From the IMG/VR virus record IMGVR_UViG_3300042554_000746, positions 1 to 21,798 of that record: 21,798 bases of DNA. One strand, 5' to 3'. Below, piece after piece: positions 8,477-14,545 of the stretch (position 1 is its first letter; every line of letters starts with the position of its first letter). A program made the position numbers and the translations under genes. The notes beneath the pieces are model-generated. The model made no database searches. It worked only from the letters and a program-made list of their open reading frames with translations, and was not told the DNA's origin. The DNA comes from a virus.

Positions 8477-9094
8477 TCAGAACTCGGAGAACCCAAGCGG
8501 GTTGGCTCCGTTGCTGTAAACCCCAAAAACAGCCCGTCCACGACTGGTCAGTTCAAACTGCACCTGAGTAAGGCCCTCGGCGCCAAGTTGCTCGCTGTAG
8601 CCGGTCACCACAGCGTTAAAGCCTGCAAAGTCATACATGTAATTGCCTGTGTTGCCATCCGCACGGCCCATCTCTTTGAGCATCTCGAAGTAGACCTCAA
8701 ACTCTTTATCTCCGCGACTGCGCTGAATCACCTCAAAGCCTTCGTCGTAGCCGCCCTTGAAGGTTGGCGTAACGGAGCCGGCGGCCGGGGCGTCGATGTC
8801 CTTCATGAAATAGGTGGTGCAGCTGGCCCTCACTGATGCACCGGTTATCACAGAGTCGCTCCAGCCGTCATCCCCCAGAAGCCGAAACTCCTGGTTGTTG
8901 TCTTGGATCGAAAAGCTGCAGTCCGTTACGCCCGAAATCACTCGGTAGCTCTCGCCAACCTCTAGGGTCGGGAGAGTAATGACACCGTTTGCATTGCGAC
9001 TGGCGAAATAGCGGTTTGGTGCTGTCAGCGGCACGCAACGTACAAGGGTGCGATGAGCTTTGTGAAAGCTCAAGCCGATTGCATAGTCAGCCAT
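8477..9094 (-). CDS. Major tail tube protein candidate
   Basis: A 205-residue protein with the strongest Shine-Dalgarno sequence in the tail block (AAGGAG, 9106-9101, seven bases before ATG 9094), as expected of an abundant structural subunit. The site overlaps the previous gene's stop. It is predicted beta-rich without membrane segments. It carries GDDGWSD and YSEQLGAEGLTQVQFEL, both shared with the larger downstream paralogue. Position after tail completion and terminator candidates and before the chaperone pair is that of the tail tube gene in siphophages. I do not recall a named Pfam family that fits. Confidence 0.75.
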   Translation of the reverse strand: MADYAIGLSFHKAHRTLVRCVPLTAPNRYFASRNANGVITLPTLEVGESYRVISGVTDCSFSIQDNNQEFRLLGDDGWSDSVITGASVRASCTTYFMKDIDAPAAGSVTPTFKGGYDEGFEVIQRSRGDKEFEVYFEMLKEMGRADGNTGNYMYDFAGFNAVVTGYSEQLGAEGLTQVQFELTSRGRAVFGVYSNGANPLGFSEF

Positions 9095-9105
9095 GGTGAT
9101 CTCCT

Positions 9106-9525
9106 TTAGGGAAGGGTGATGAGGATGTGGTCTGGCAGCTCAACCGTGAGCTGCTCGTAGGTGGTCTCGGTCTGCGGCATGTACCGCTGGATGGCATTCG
9201 GGAAATGCCGGTAGAGGGTCACCTGCACCGCTTCCAGCGAGGAGTCGGTGTCGTAATTGCGGACCTGAAGGGTCCACACCCGTTTCGTCGGCAGCGAGCC
9301 GACGCCGCCCATGAACTCCAGTTCGGGCCGATTAACCAGCACTGCCTCAATGCCGGTCACGCTCCACTGCGGGCGCACCTGATTAGGGCCCACCACATAA
9401 AAGGCGGGTGCCGTTGATGTTCTGCTCAGCTTGTAGGTGCCTAAGTAGGGCTCCAACAGGTCAAACAATTCATCACGCACTGCCCTCAGCGACGGGGCTA
9501 ACTCCTGGCCAGGAATTGTGGTCAT
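9106..9525 (-). CDS. Tail terminator-like protein
   Basis: A 139-residue protein starting at ATG 9525, which overlaps the previous stop as ATGA. The frame is open further upstream but that part runs inside the preceding gene. The mix of an N-terminal helix (SLRAVRDELFDLLEPYLG), a long middle part with WSVTGIEAVLV, and a strand/helix end (WTLQVRNYDTDSSLEAVQVTLY) fits the alpha/beta fold of tail terminators, which cap the tube at the head end. It also sits just before the tube gene. No specific family was recognised, so the function is inferred from gene order. Confidence 0.6.
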   Translation of the reverse strand: MTTIPGQELAPSLRAVRDELFDLLEPYLGTYKLSRTSTAPAFYVVGPNQVRPQWSVTGIEAVLVNRPELEFMGGVGSLPTKRVWTLQVRNYDTDSSLEAVQVTLYRHFPNAIQRYMPQTETTYEQLTVELPDHILITLP

Positions 9526-9929
9526 GGCTGGCCCTCCCTTCTGTTGCGCATCGCCAAGGCAAAACGCATCTGGAAGTATTTGGCGATCTTTTCCCGGTCC
9601 CGGAGCACAGGGCGGGTCCAAGGCCTAGCTGTAAGCGTCCTTGCGTTGCCCTCTTTGTCTGTTGCCCGGAAAACTGCCCCGTCGTGAACCGCCGGCGCAT
9701 AAGGAGCTGTCCACTCAAACGTGGTGTCCAGGCTTTTCTCCTCTGCCGCTTGGGTGATGCGCAGTGAGCGCCGGAGGTTGCCTGTGTCCACAATGTCGCG
9801 AATCACCGGATCGGTAGGCCAGTCCCACTTCTCCGCCGTGATTTCGCCAGTGAACCGCCGGCCTAGGTAGGCCGAAAGGTCGTCCCAGGCCTCCTTCAAT
9901 GCGTCGTCGACCCGAAAATCAAGCCGCAT
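9522..9929 (-). CDS. HK97 gp10-like tail completion protein
   Basis: A 135-residue protein. I choose ATG 9929 because GGAGGT at 9942-9937 precedes it at good distance; a TTG at 9944 is possible but less likely. It overlaps the previous gene by 11 bases. The segments DIVDTGNLRRSLRI, FEWTAPYAPAVHDGAV and the C-terminal RPWTRPVL are the layout of HK97 gp10-type proteins: an S/N-L-R-x-S-L strand, a Y-A-x-x-V-H-x-G turn, and an R-P-W/F-x-x-P-A/V end. These proteins complete the tail or head-tail joint. The pattern match is good although computed only by eye. Confidence 0.72.
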   Translation of the reverse strand: MRLDFRVDDALKEAWDDLSAYLGRRFTGEITAEKWDWPTDPVIRDIVDTGNLRRSLRITQAAEEKSLDTTFEWTAPYAPAVHDGAVFRATDKEGNARTLTARPWTRPVLRDREKIAKYFQMRFALAMRNRREGQP

Positions 9930-10326
9930 TGTCAACACCTCCAATCACGCGAAATGTGCCTCGGATCTCCTGTCGGAGGTCGGCATTGCCAACCCGCAGT
10001 TCGCTTAGGCTGTAAACCAGCTCAAACCGCCCTGTGTAGCCGTTGATGACGGCCTGGGCCCTGCTTCCGTTGGTGATCCGGTGATCGAAGACGGCAGGTG
10101 TCAGCAGCCGCCCAGAGCAGCCGTAGGTGGTCATGTCTGCGCCTTCTTGCTCGCTCCACTGAGGAGCCTGCAAATCAAGCGCTGCCAGATATTCCAGGGT
10201 TTCTTTGCCCTGAACCGGATTACCAGTCGCCGGATCAACCGCCGCGGAGCCGGCGCCCACCTCAAAGGTGAGAACCGCATTGCCCCAAGGGGCGTAGCCA
10301 GCAATGGTCTCCGCGGCGATAGCCAT
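9919..10326 (-). CDS. Head-tail joining / head completion protein candidate
   Basis: A 135-residue protein. Its start is set at ATG 10326 because that codon overlaps the stop of the preceding connector gene (TGATG); the open frame further upstream is only a shadow of that gene. It has an N-terminal hydrophobic turn, then a beta-rich part with VLTFEVGAGSAAV and a C-terminal EIRGTFRVIGG strand. I do not recognise the family. Between a DUF4054-type connector and a gp10-like protein the usual gene is a head-closure or stopper protein. Confidence 0.6.
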   Translation of the reverse strand: MAIAAETIAGYAPWGNAVLTFEVGAGSAAVDPATGNPVQGKETLEYLAALDLQAPQWSEQEGADMTTYGCSGRLLTPAVFDHRITNGSRAQAVINGYTGRFELVYSLSELRVGNADLRQEIRGTFRVIGGVDNAA

Positions 10327-10634
10327 CAGACGACAAACCCCGTAACTGGGAGAGCGACTCTCATCGCCTCGTATTGCTGCCCGTAGTAGGTGGACTTGAT
10401 GCCTTCCCCACTGGGTTGGCCAGATGGCCTCCCCAGTGTTTGCCCCACCTCCCTGACGCGAGATGTGATCAGATGCGCGGCGTAATAGGCCACGCCATCG
10501 CCATGCAGATCGGCCCAGATGGCTTCGCTGCATTGCCGCCCCGCAAGTTGCAGAGCCGGATTGATCACATCTTCCGAGTGAATCGCCAGGTCTGGAAACC
10601 TGCCGAGAAACTCCGCCAGGGTCGGCACCGCCAT
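10326..10634 (-). CDS. DUF4054-type head-tail connector
   Basis: A 102-residue protein with one-base overlaps at both ends (TAATG at the start, TGATG at the end). The motif order fits DUF4054: an N-terminal F-x-x-F/R-FPDL segment, helix VINPALQLAGRQCSEAIW, then the Y-Y-AAHLITSRV helix near residue 53, and a C-terminal Y-G-x-x-Y/E stretch. Proteins of this kind form the adaptor ring below the portal (gp6 of HK97-like fold). They typically follow capsid genes in phages with DUF2184 capsids and DUF2213 proteases, as here. Confidence 0.75.
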   Translation of the reverse strand: MAVPTLAEFLGRFPDLAIHSEDVINPALQLAGRQCSEAIWADLHGDGVAYYAAHLITSRVREVGQTLGRPSGQPSGEGIKSTYYGQQYEAMRVALPVTGFVV

Positions 10635-11050
10635 TAGCCCGCCCCTTTGTTGAGCGCCGCGATCCGGCGGACAGCAGCGTTGCGAATCTCAATCCGCTCG
10701 TCTTCGTCGTGCCAGCTCTTGAGTTGCTTTGCATCACGCGAGTGATGGATCAGCCTCAAGGCCGCCTGCTTTTCCACCTTGGCGATCGAATGAACGCCTG
10801 CAGCTGGTGTCTCCGAGACCTTTTCGGTGGTGGCCTCAATTTCCTCAACCATTCGCATGTCGATCAGCTCCTTCACTGCCGGCAGCGTTTTCACACGCTC
10901 CCACAATTCGGGATCGACGACGTTGTTTCCTGGATTGAGGACCAGCTGCTTGTCTTCCTTAAACAGGCTGACGACAAACGACCCGCCATCAACATTGGCG
11001 AGCGTGAGCGGGTCTGAAAGCTCAGGGGTGTAGGCGACGCAGAGAGTCAT
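10634..11050 (-). CDS. Hypothetical protein between capsid and connector genes
   Basis: A 138-residue protein starting at ATG 11050, two bases after the capsid stop. The N-terminal third looks beta-stranded (DGGSFVVSLFKEDKQLVLNPG), and the rest is helical and charged, ending ALRLIHHSRDAKQLKSWHDE and a basic helix. I see no signal peptide, membrane segment or catalytic motif. Position between the capsid and the DUF4054-type gene is often filled by a small head-assembly protein of unknown role. I do not recognise the family. Confidence 0.65.
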   Translation of the reverse strand: MTLCVAYTPELSDPLTLANVDGGSFVVSLFKEDKQLVLNPGNNVVDPELWERVKTLPAVKELIDMRMVEEIEATTEKVSETPAAGVHSIAKVEKQAALRLIHHSRDAKQLKSWHDEDERIEIRNAAVRRIAALNKGAG

Positions 11051-11052
11051 AT

Positions 11053-11982
11053 TCAGGCCTTGTCGACGTAGGTGATGGATTTGGGGTAGTACAGGGCCAC
11101 GCCAGCAAACTTGGCCTCGGCGGGGACCATGTAGGCCAGATTCCGCTGCTGTGGAGCGTGGAACTTCAACGGCATCGGGACGTGGAACTGCAGCTTCTCT
11201 GGGCTTCGCTTGTAGATCACGATGCGCTCTTTGCTCAGTGCTCCACCACTGTTTGCCGGATCAAGCTCGTTGATCGGCATCACATCCTTGATGTAGCTGT
11301 TGGTGCGGAGGAAATACTCCAGCACAGTGGTGTCAGACACTGTGCTGCGGGGAGTGGTGCTGATCTTGCGATAAACGCTGTAGGGCACCAGCATCGTGTC
11401 CGGCTGCTCTACCTGTCGAGTGCTGTTGATCTGGTAGGTGATGCCTGCGTTGAGGATCTCCAGCATCAGATCAGGTGTCACTGAGGCGGCGTCAAACCAA
11501 CCATCACTGGCGCTCCCGCTGGCCACCACCTTGTCGACGACAGGGTGGTTGAACATGCCCTTCATGCCGGTGCCGGCCTGGCCGAACAGCGCCAGCCTGT
11601 TGGCCAGCTGTTCATAGGCCTTGCGCACCGACTCCACACGCCGCTGTTCCAGGGACACGCCGGCAAACTGGGCTTTGCGCAGCTCTTCGGTGGTGTACTT
11701 GAAGCTGCCGCCAAAACCTCGGATGGTGTTGATGATCTCGCCCCGCAGCACGTCGCTGGTCGGCAGATCATCGGCGTAGTCGGCCAGCAGGCCAAACTCA
11801 CCGACGTGATCGTAGATCTCGTACTTGTAGGTCTCGGCGCCTTCGGGCACTTCCTCGCTGACGGGAACCAGCTTGGCGTAGGGAATTTCTGCGTACTTGG
11901 TTTCCAGTACCTTCGGCAACAGGTACTCAAGCTCGCGCTCCAGGAATGCTCCAGGAGATGCGTTGTCAAGTCTAAAAGTCAT
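11053..11982 (-). CDS. Major capsid protein (DUF2184 type)
   Basis: A 309-residue protein of the right size for an HK97-fold capsid subunit without a long delta domain. Its ATG (11982) follows the cement gene stop by ten bases and has GAGG upstream. The N-terminal arm (FLERELEYLLPKVLETKYAE), the YKYEIYDHVGEF segment, the LALFG turn, RQVEQPDTMLVPYSVY and the near-C-terminal RNLAYMVPAEAKFAGVALYYPKS strand follow the layout I know from DUF2184 capsid proteins. These go with DUF2213 protease genes. It forms the icosahedral shell. Family assignment is from memory, but context supports it strongly. Confidence 0.88.
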   Translation of the reverse strand: MTFRLDNASPGAFLERELEYLLPKVLETKYAEIPYAKLVPVSEEVPEGAETYKYEIYDHVGEFGLLADYADDLPTSDVLRGEIINTIRGFGGSFKYTTEELRKAQFAGVSLEQRRVESVRKAYEQLANRLALFGQAGTGMKGMFNHPVVDKVVASGSASDGWFDAASVTPDLMLEILNAGITYQINSTRQVEQPDTMLVPYSVYRKISTTPRSTVSDTTVLEYFLRTNSYIKDVMPINELDPANSGGALSKERIVIYKRSPEKLQFHVPMPLKFHAPQQRNLAYMVPAEAKFAGVALYYPKSITYVDKA

Positions 11983-11992
11983 GGCGGTGGCC

Positions 11993-12568
11993 TCAGTTGT
12001 CAGCGGTGAACGAGAGTTGCGCGGGAGTGTTGATCTCCAGGGCCAGCACCTTTGAAGTGCTGCCGGACTTGCGGATTACCCAGCCACCAGCTGCCAGCGC
12101 CAGGGTGTTACCGGCAGAAGCGGTTTTGCCCCATTTGCCAGCATTGGCGCCGCTCTTGTGGAACCGCAATGTGTCGCCAGGGGCAACAGCTTCCATGACC
12201 TGCAAGTAGATGGTTCCCTGGGTCAGGACGTTGACGCTCTTGAGATCGGGAATGCCCTCTGAGTAGGAAGGAGCACTGCCGGCAGCTGGGATGCCTTTTT
12301 TCTCGTTGACTGAAGTGCGGACGCTGATCCCAAGGATCTGGCCAGCAGCAGTTGCCAACTTGCAGCTGTTGGGCAGTACGCCAGAGCCATTGGCTGCCAC
12401 CGGAACTCCGTAGGCAATCAGGGCACCTGTTTCGTTGTTGCCAGAGATGATTCGGGTGGCGGTCAGATCAGCGATCTGGCCGGGCACGCCGCGATCCTGC
12501 TCCAGCTTGTAATCGAACTGAGCACCTTCGCCAGAGGTGATTGTGGTTGGCGTGAAAGTGATTGCCAT
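11993..12568 (-). CDS. Head decoration / structural cement-like protein
   Basis: A 191-residue protein with a clear AAGGAG Shine-Dalgarno (12582-12577) before ATG 12568. It has no membrane segment and is Ala/Gly/Thr/Ser-rich. The opening GVPGQIADLTATRI, followed by ETGALIAYGVPV and the late APGDTLRFHK, is the pattern of small decoration proteins described as structural cement (Gp24-like, DUF2190-type), which stabilise the shell from outside. Its position between protease and capsid gene is usual for these. The exact family is uncertain. Confidence 0.78.
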   Translation of the reverse strand: MAITFTPTTITSGEGAQFDYKLEQDRGVPGQIADLTATRIISGNNETGALIAYGVPVAANGSGVLPNSCKLATAAGQILGISVRTSVNEKKGIPAAGSAPSYSEGIPDLKSVNVLTQGTIYLQVMEAVAPGDTLRFHKSGANAGKWGKTASAGNTLALAAGGWVIRKSGSTSKVLALEINTPAQLSFTADN

Positions 12569-12571
12569 TGA

Positions 12572-13906
12572 TCAGGCTCCTTTTTTGTTGGTGAGGGGTT
12601 CACGCCAGGCATTGCGCTGGGCTTCCATCATTCGCTTCCTGGCGGCGTCTTGGCCTCCGTAGGAGCTGCTGACGTGGCCCAATGCGGTCGCTAGCGGGTC
12701 GCTGTCATTTCGGCCGCTGCCAGACAGCGCAAGGGCGTCGAAAGTGGCCGCGATGTAGTCATCACTTTTGCCCTCCAGCCGATCTGGATCAACACCGGCT
12801 TCCACCAATGTGTCGAACATGATCTCTCTGTCTGTGAGACCATCAAATGTGGGGCGCTGACCAAGAATTGCAGTCGCCCGATCAAGCAGTTCAACCCTGG
12901 CTGTAACCAGCTCGTTGATGTCGAAGCCGCTGTCCAGTCGCTCATCCACCTCGGACTCCAGGCTGTCTAGGCGCTCAATCAGTGCGTCCAGACGGCCCAG
13001 GTCGCGCTCATGGGCTGCGATGGCGTCATCGCGATCAGCACAGGCCTTGTCGTACATGGCCTTAGGCACCATGCCGTCTTTCTTGGACACTTTGTAGTGG
13101 CCAAGATTTGCAGCGCCGCCTCCGTCCATCTCATCCTCTTCGTACTCGTCTTCCTCTTCGTAGTCCTCCTCTTCGTACTCTTCTTCTTCCATTTCCTCTT
13201 CTGAGCCTTCCCGTACTTCCATCGCATTCCCTTTTGCGTCGGCGCGGACTTGCGCAGACAGGGCTTCGGCGAGAGATTCGGTGGCTTTGCTAAGCGCGGC
13301 CACTGCTGTCATGGATTCCTCCGTTGTCGTTGGGTGGGTTGTGACTTCTGACGGATCGAAAGGATCAATCGCGCACGCGGCATCCATGTGCAAACGCACT
13401 TCGGGGCCCGCCCGCCCTTTGCGAACAATCGCGACGTGGTTACCGCTGATTTCGCGTTGGATGCCGTCGTATCGCTGGCCGTCAGGCGTGACTCCTGGAG
13501 TCGCGTCGAACTTCACGCGATAGCCGACCGAGACCTCTCGTGCATCACCGGTTTTGATCGCCTTAATGGCGTCAGCGTCAGTGATTGTCACCACCCCGTA
13601 TGCGAACGGAGTGCGGTACTCGACGTTGGATCCGGTATGGCCACGCTGGTATTCCCTGCAGGTCTCAGGGGTAAGCAGCTCGGGCGGATGCTCAAGCGTG
13701 ACCGGCAAATTGGCCAGCGATAGGAGGCTGTCCTTTTTGGATACCTCTTCTTCTGGCCTGTATTCGACCGCCTCCGTTCCGTCCTGCCGGCGATAACGCT
13801 GTAGGCCGGTGCGTGCAAATGTCGCCTTGATCCGTAGATACCCCTCGGGAGTTTCCTCCCAGCTGGGATCTATCGAGGCGCGGTCATAGCGGATTGCTTG
13901 ACCCAC
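12572..13906 (-). CDS. DUF2213-type prohead protease fused to scaffold-like region
   Basis: A 444-residue protein starting at GTG 13906; an in-frame stop lies just upstream. Residues 1-175 look like the DUF2213 prohead protease: IRYDRASI, LPVTLEHPP (H73), DAREVSVGYR (S126) and SGNHVAIVRKGRAGPEV (H157). H73, S126 and H157 sit as in the Ser-His-His arrangement of HK97/herpes-type assemblins; that assignment is mine. Residues 235-261 are almost all Glu, Asp and Tyr, and about 285-345 form a coiled coil. The end (TDREIMFDTLVEAGVDPDRL, SDDYIAATFDAL) is the C-terminal half usual for these proteins. The C-terminal part probably acts as internal scaffold and is cleaved off on maturation. It is the first gene after the break made by the opposite-strand regulator. 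Confidence 0.85.
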   Translation of the reverse strand: MGQAIRYDRASIDPSWEETPEGYLRIKATFARTGLQRYRRQDGTEAVEYRPEEEVSKKDSLLSLANLPVTLEHPPELLTPETCREYQRGHTGSNVEYRTPFAYGVVTITDADAIKAIKTGDAREVSVGYRVKFDATPGVTPDGQRYDGIQREISGNHVAIVRKGRAGPEVRLHMDAACAIDPFDPSEVTTHPTTTEESMTAVAALSKATESLAEALSAQVRADAKGNAMEVREGSEEEMEEEEYEEEDYEEEDEYEEDEMDGGGAANLGHYKVSKKDGMVPKAMYDKACADRDDAIAAHERDLGRLDALIERLDSLESEVDERLDSGFDINELVTARVELLDRATAILGQRPTFDGLTDREIMFDTLVEAGVDPDRLEGKSDDYIAATFDALALSGSGRNDSDPLATALGHVSSSYGGQDAARKRMMEAQRNAWREPLTNKKGA

Positions 13907-13930
13907 AAGCGGTCGAACTCTTCGTCAAGA

Positions 13931-13960
13931 GTGACAACTACTGCGTGCATGTTCTCTAAA
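13931..13960 (+). promoter_or_regulatory. Possible promoter of the HTH gene
   Basis: GTGACA (13931-13936) matches the -35 consensus at five of six bases, and TCTAAA (13955-13960) is a modest -10, with an 18-base spacer. Transcription would start near 13967, just before the palindrome at 13973-13988 and about 40 bases before the ATG. The region is AT-richer than its surroundings. No other good pair was found by eye between 13907 and 14009, and I could not scan systematically. Confidence 0.35.
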
Positions 13961-13972
13961 ATGTCGCCAGTC

Positions 13973-13988
13973 CCGGCATTTATGCCGG
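13973..13988. promoter_or_regulatory. Perfect palindrome, candidate operator
   Basis: CCGGCAT-TT-ATGCCGG is a seven-base perfect inverted repeat with a two-base centre in the spacer before the only plus-strand gene. Neither strand has a run of T after it, so an intrinsic terminator is unlikely. It lies at the start of the presumed transcript of the XRE-type regulator, where binding would block it. Autoregulation is an inference. Confidence 0.4.
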
Positions 13989-14009
13989 TCAGTCCGTCAT
14001 TTGGGAACC

Positions 14010-14243
14010 ATGGGCGTGTTTGTTGCGCAACCTGATCGCTATGTTCGCGTTGTCTTGGGCGGCAGATTGCGCACTTTGCGCAAGCATCGCGGGCTCACCC
14101 AGGGCGACGTGGCCGAGCAGATCAGCGTCAGCCGGCAGTGGGTGTGCGACGTGGAGTGCGGTCGCACGATTCCCAATGCCGGGCGCGTGCGGGCGCTCTG
14201 TCAGCTGTTGAATTGCTCTTCTGACCTGCTGCTCGACCTCTGA
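14010..14243 (+). CDS. XRE/Cro-type helix-turn-helix regulator
   Basis: A 77-residue protein and the only gene on the plus strand. I choose ATG 14010, preceded by a weak GGGA; a TTG at 14001 is an alternative. The segment GGRLRTLRKHRGLTQGDVAEQ, ISVSRQWVCDVECGRTIPN and a C-terminal ALCQLLNC helix is a standard HTH_3 fold covering residues 17-75. It has no partner domain, so it is probably a small dimeric DNA-binding repressor or antitoxin-like regulator. Its last 43 bases overlap, tail to tail, the end of the minus-strand gene at 14201. A palindrome and a possible promoter lie in front of it. It splits the late operon and would run against readthrough from upstream. Confidence 0.85.
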   Translation: MGVFVAQPDRYVRVVLGGRLRTLRKHRGLTQGDVAEQISVSRQWVCDVECGRTIPNAGRVRALCQLLNCSSDLLLDL

Positions 14244-14545
14244 TCACCCTGCTGTTTCTTCCACAAGGCCATGGCCTTGCGGTTCAGCTCGACGCCGATG
14301 GCTGCCTCCCGGTTGACCAGATCCCAGTCGATCGGTGGTTGCCGGTCGCTTGAGTCATCCTCTTTCGGCGCTTTCATTTGCCTGTCAAGTCGGTCTTCCG
14401 ACAGGTCCAATCTAGGCGCATTCTTCCGCTGGCCCAGCTTCTCACCCTGCAGCTCCTGCTCTAGCTCGGCCGCAAGATCCCATTGACCTTGCTTGCGTGC
14501 TTTGCGGGCCTCCACCCACAGCCTGATGCGAGTTGGATGTTTCAT
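14201..14545 (-). CDS. Small hypothetical protein, last gene of the cysteine-module group
   Basis: A 114-residue, very hydrophilic, helical protein. Its ATG overlaps the kinase-like gene's stop as ATGA. The N-terminus (IRLWVEARKARKQGQWDLAAELEQELQ) looks like a short helical hairpin, the middle is basic and acidic by turns, and the end is Gln/Ser-rich. I do not recognise it. The coupling suggests that it serves together with the kinase-like protein. Its 3' end is antisense to the end of the HTH gene. It has no cysteine module. Confidence 0.65.
   Translation of the reverse strand: MKHPTRIRLWVEARKARKQGQWDLAAELEQELQGEKLGQRKNAPRLDLSEDRLDRQMKAPKEDDSSDRQPPIDWDLVNREAAIGVELNRKAMALWKKQQGDQRSSSRSEEQFNS

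Noticed and set aside
10327-10737. Upstream extension of the frame of the gene at 9919-10326
   Set aside because: It runs through the connector gene in another frame, with Ser/Arg-rich noise; the ATG at 10326 is coupled to the connector stop.
13135-13200. Repetitive cttcttcctc-like tract considered as a tandem repeat or CRISPR-like array
   Set aside because: It is simply the codon usage of the Glu/Asp-rich run in the protease-scaffold gene and has no spacer structure.
13973-13988. Palindrome considered as an intrinsic terminator
   Set aside because: No T-run follows on either strand and the loop is only two bases, so an operator or chance palindrome is likelier.
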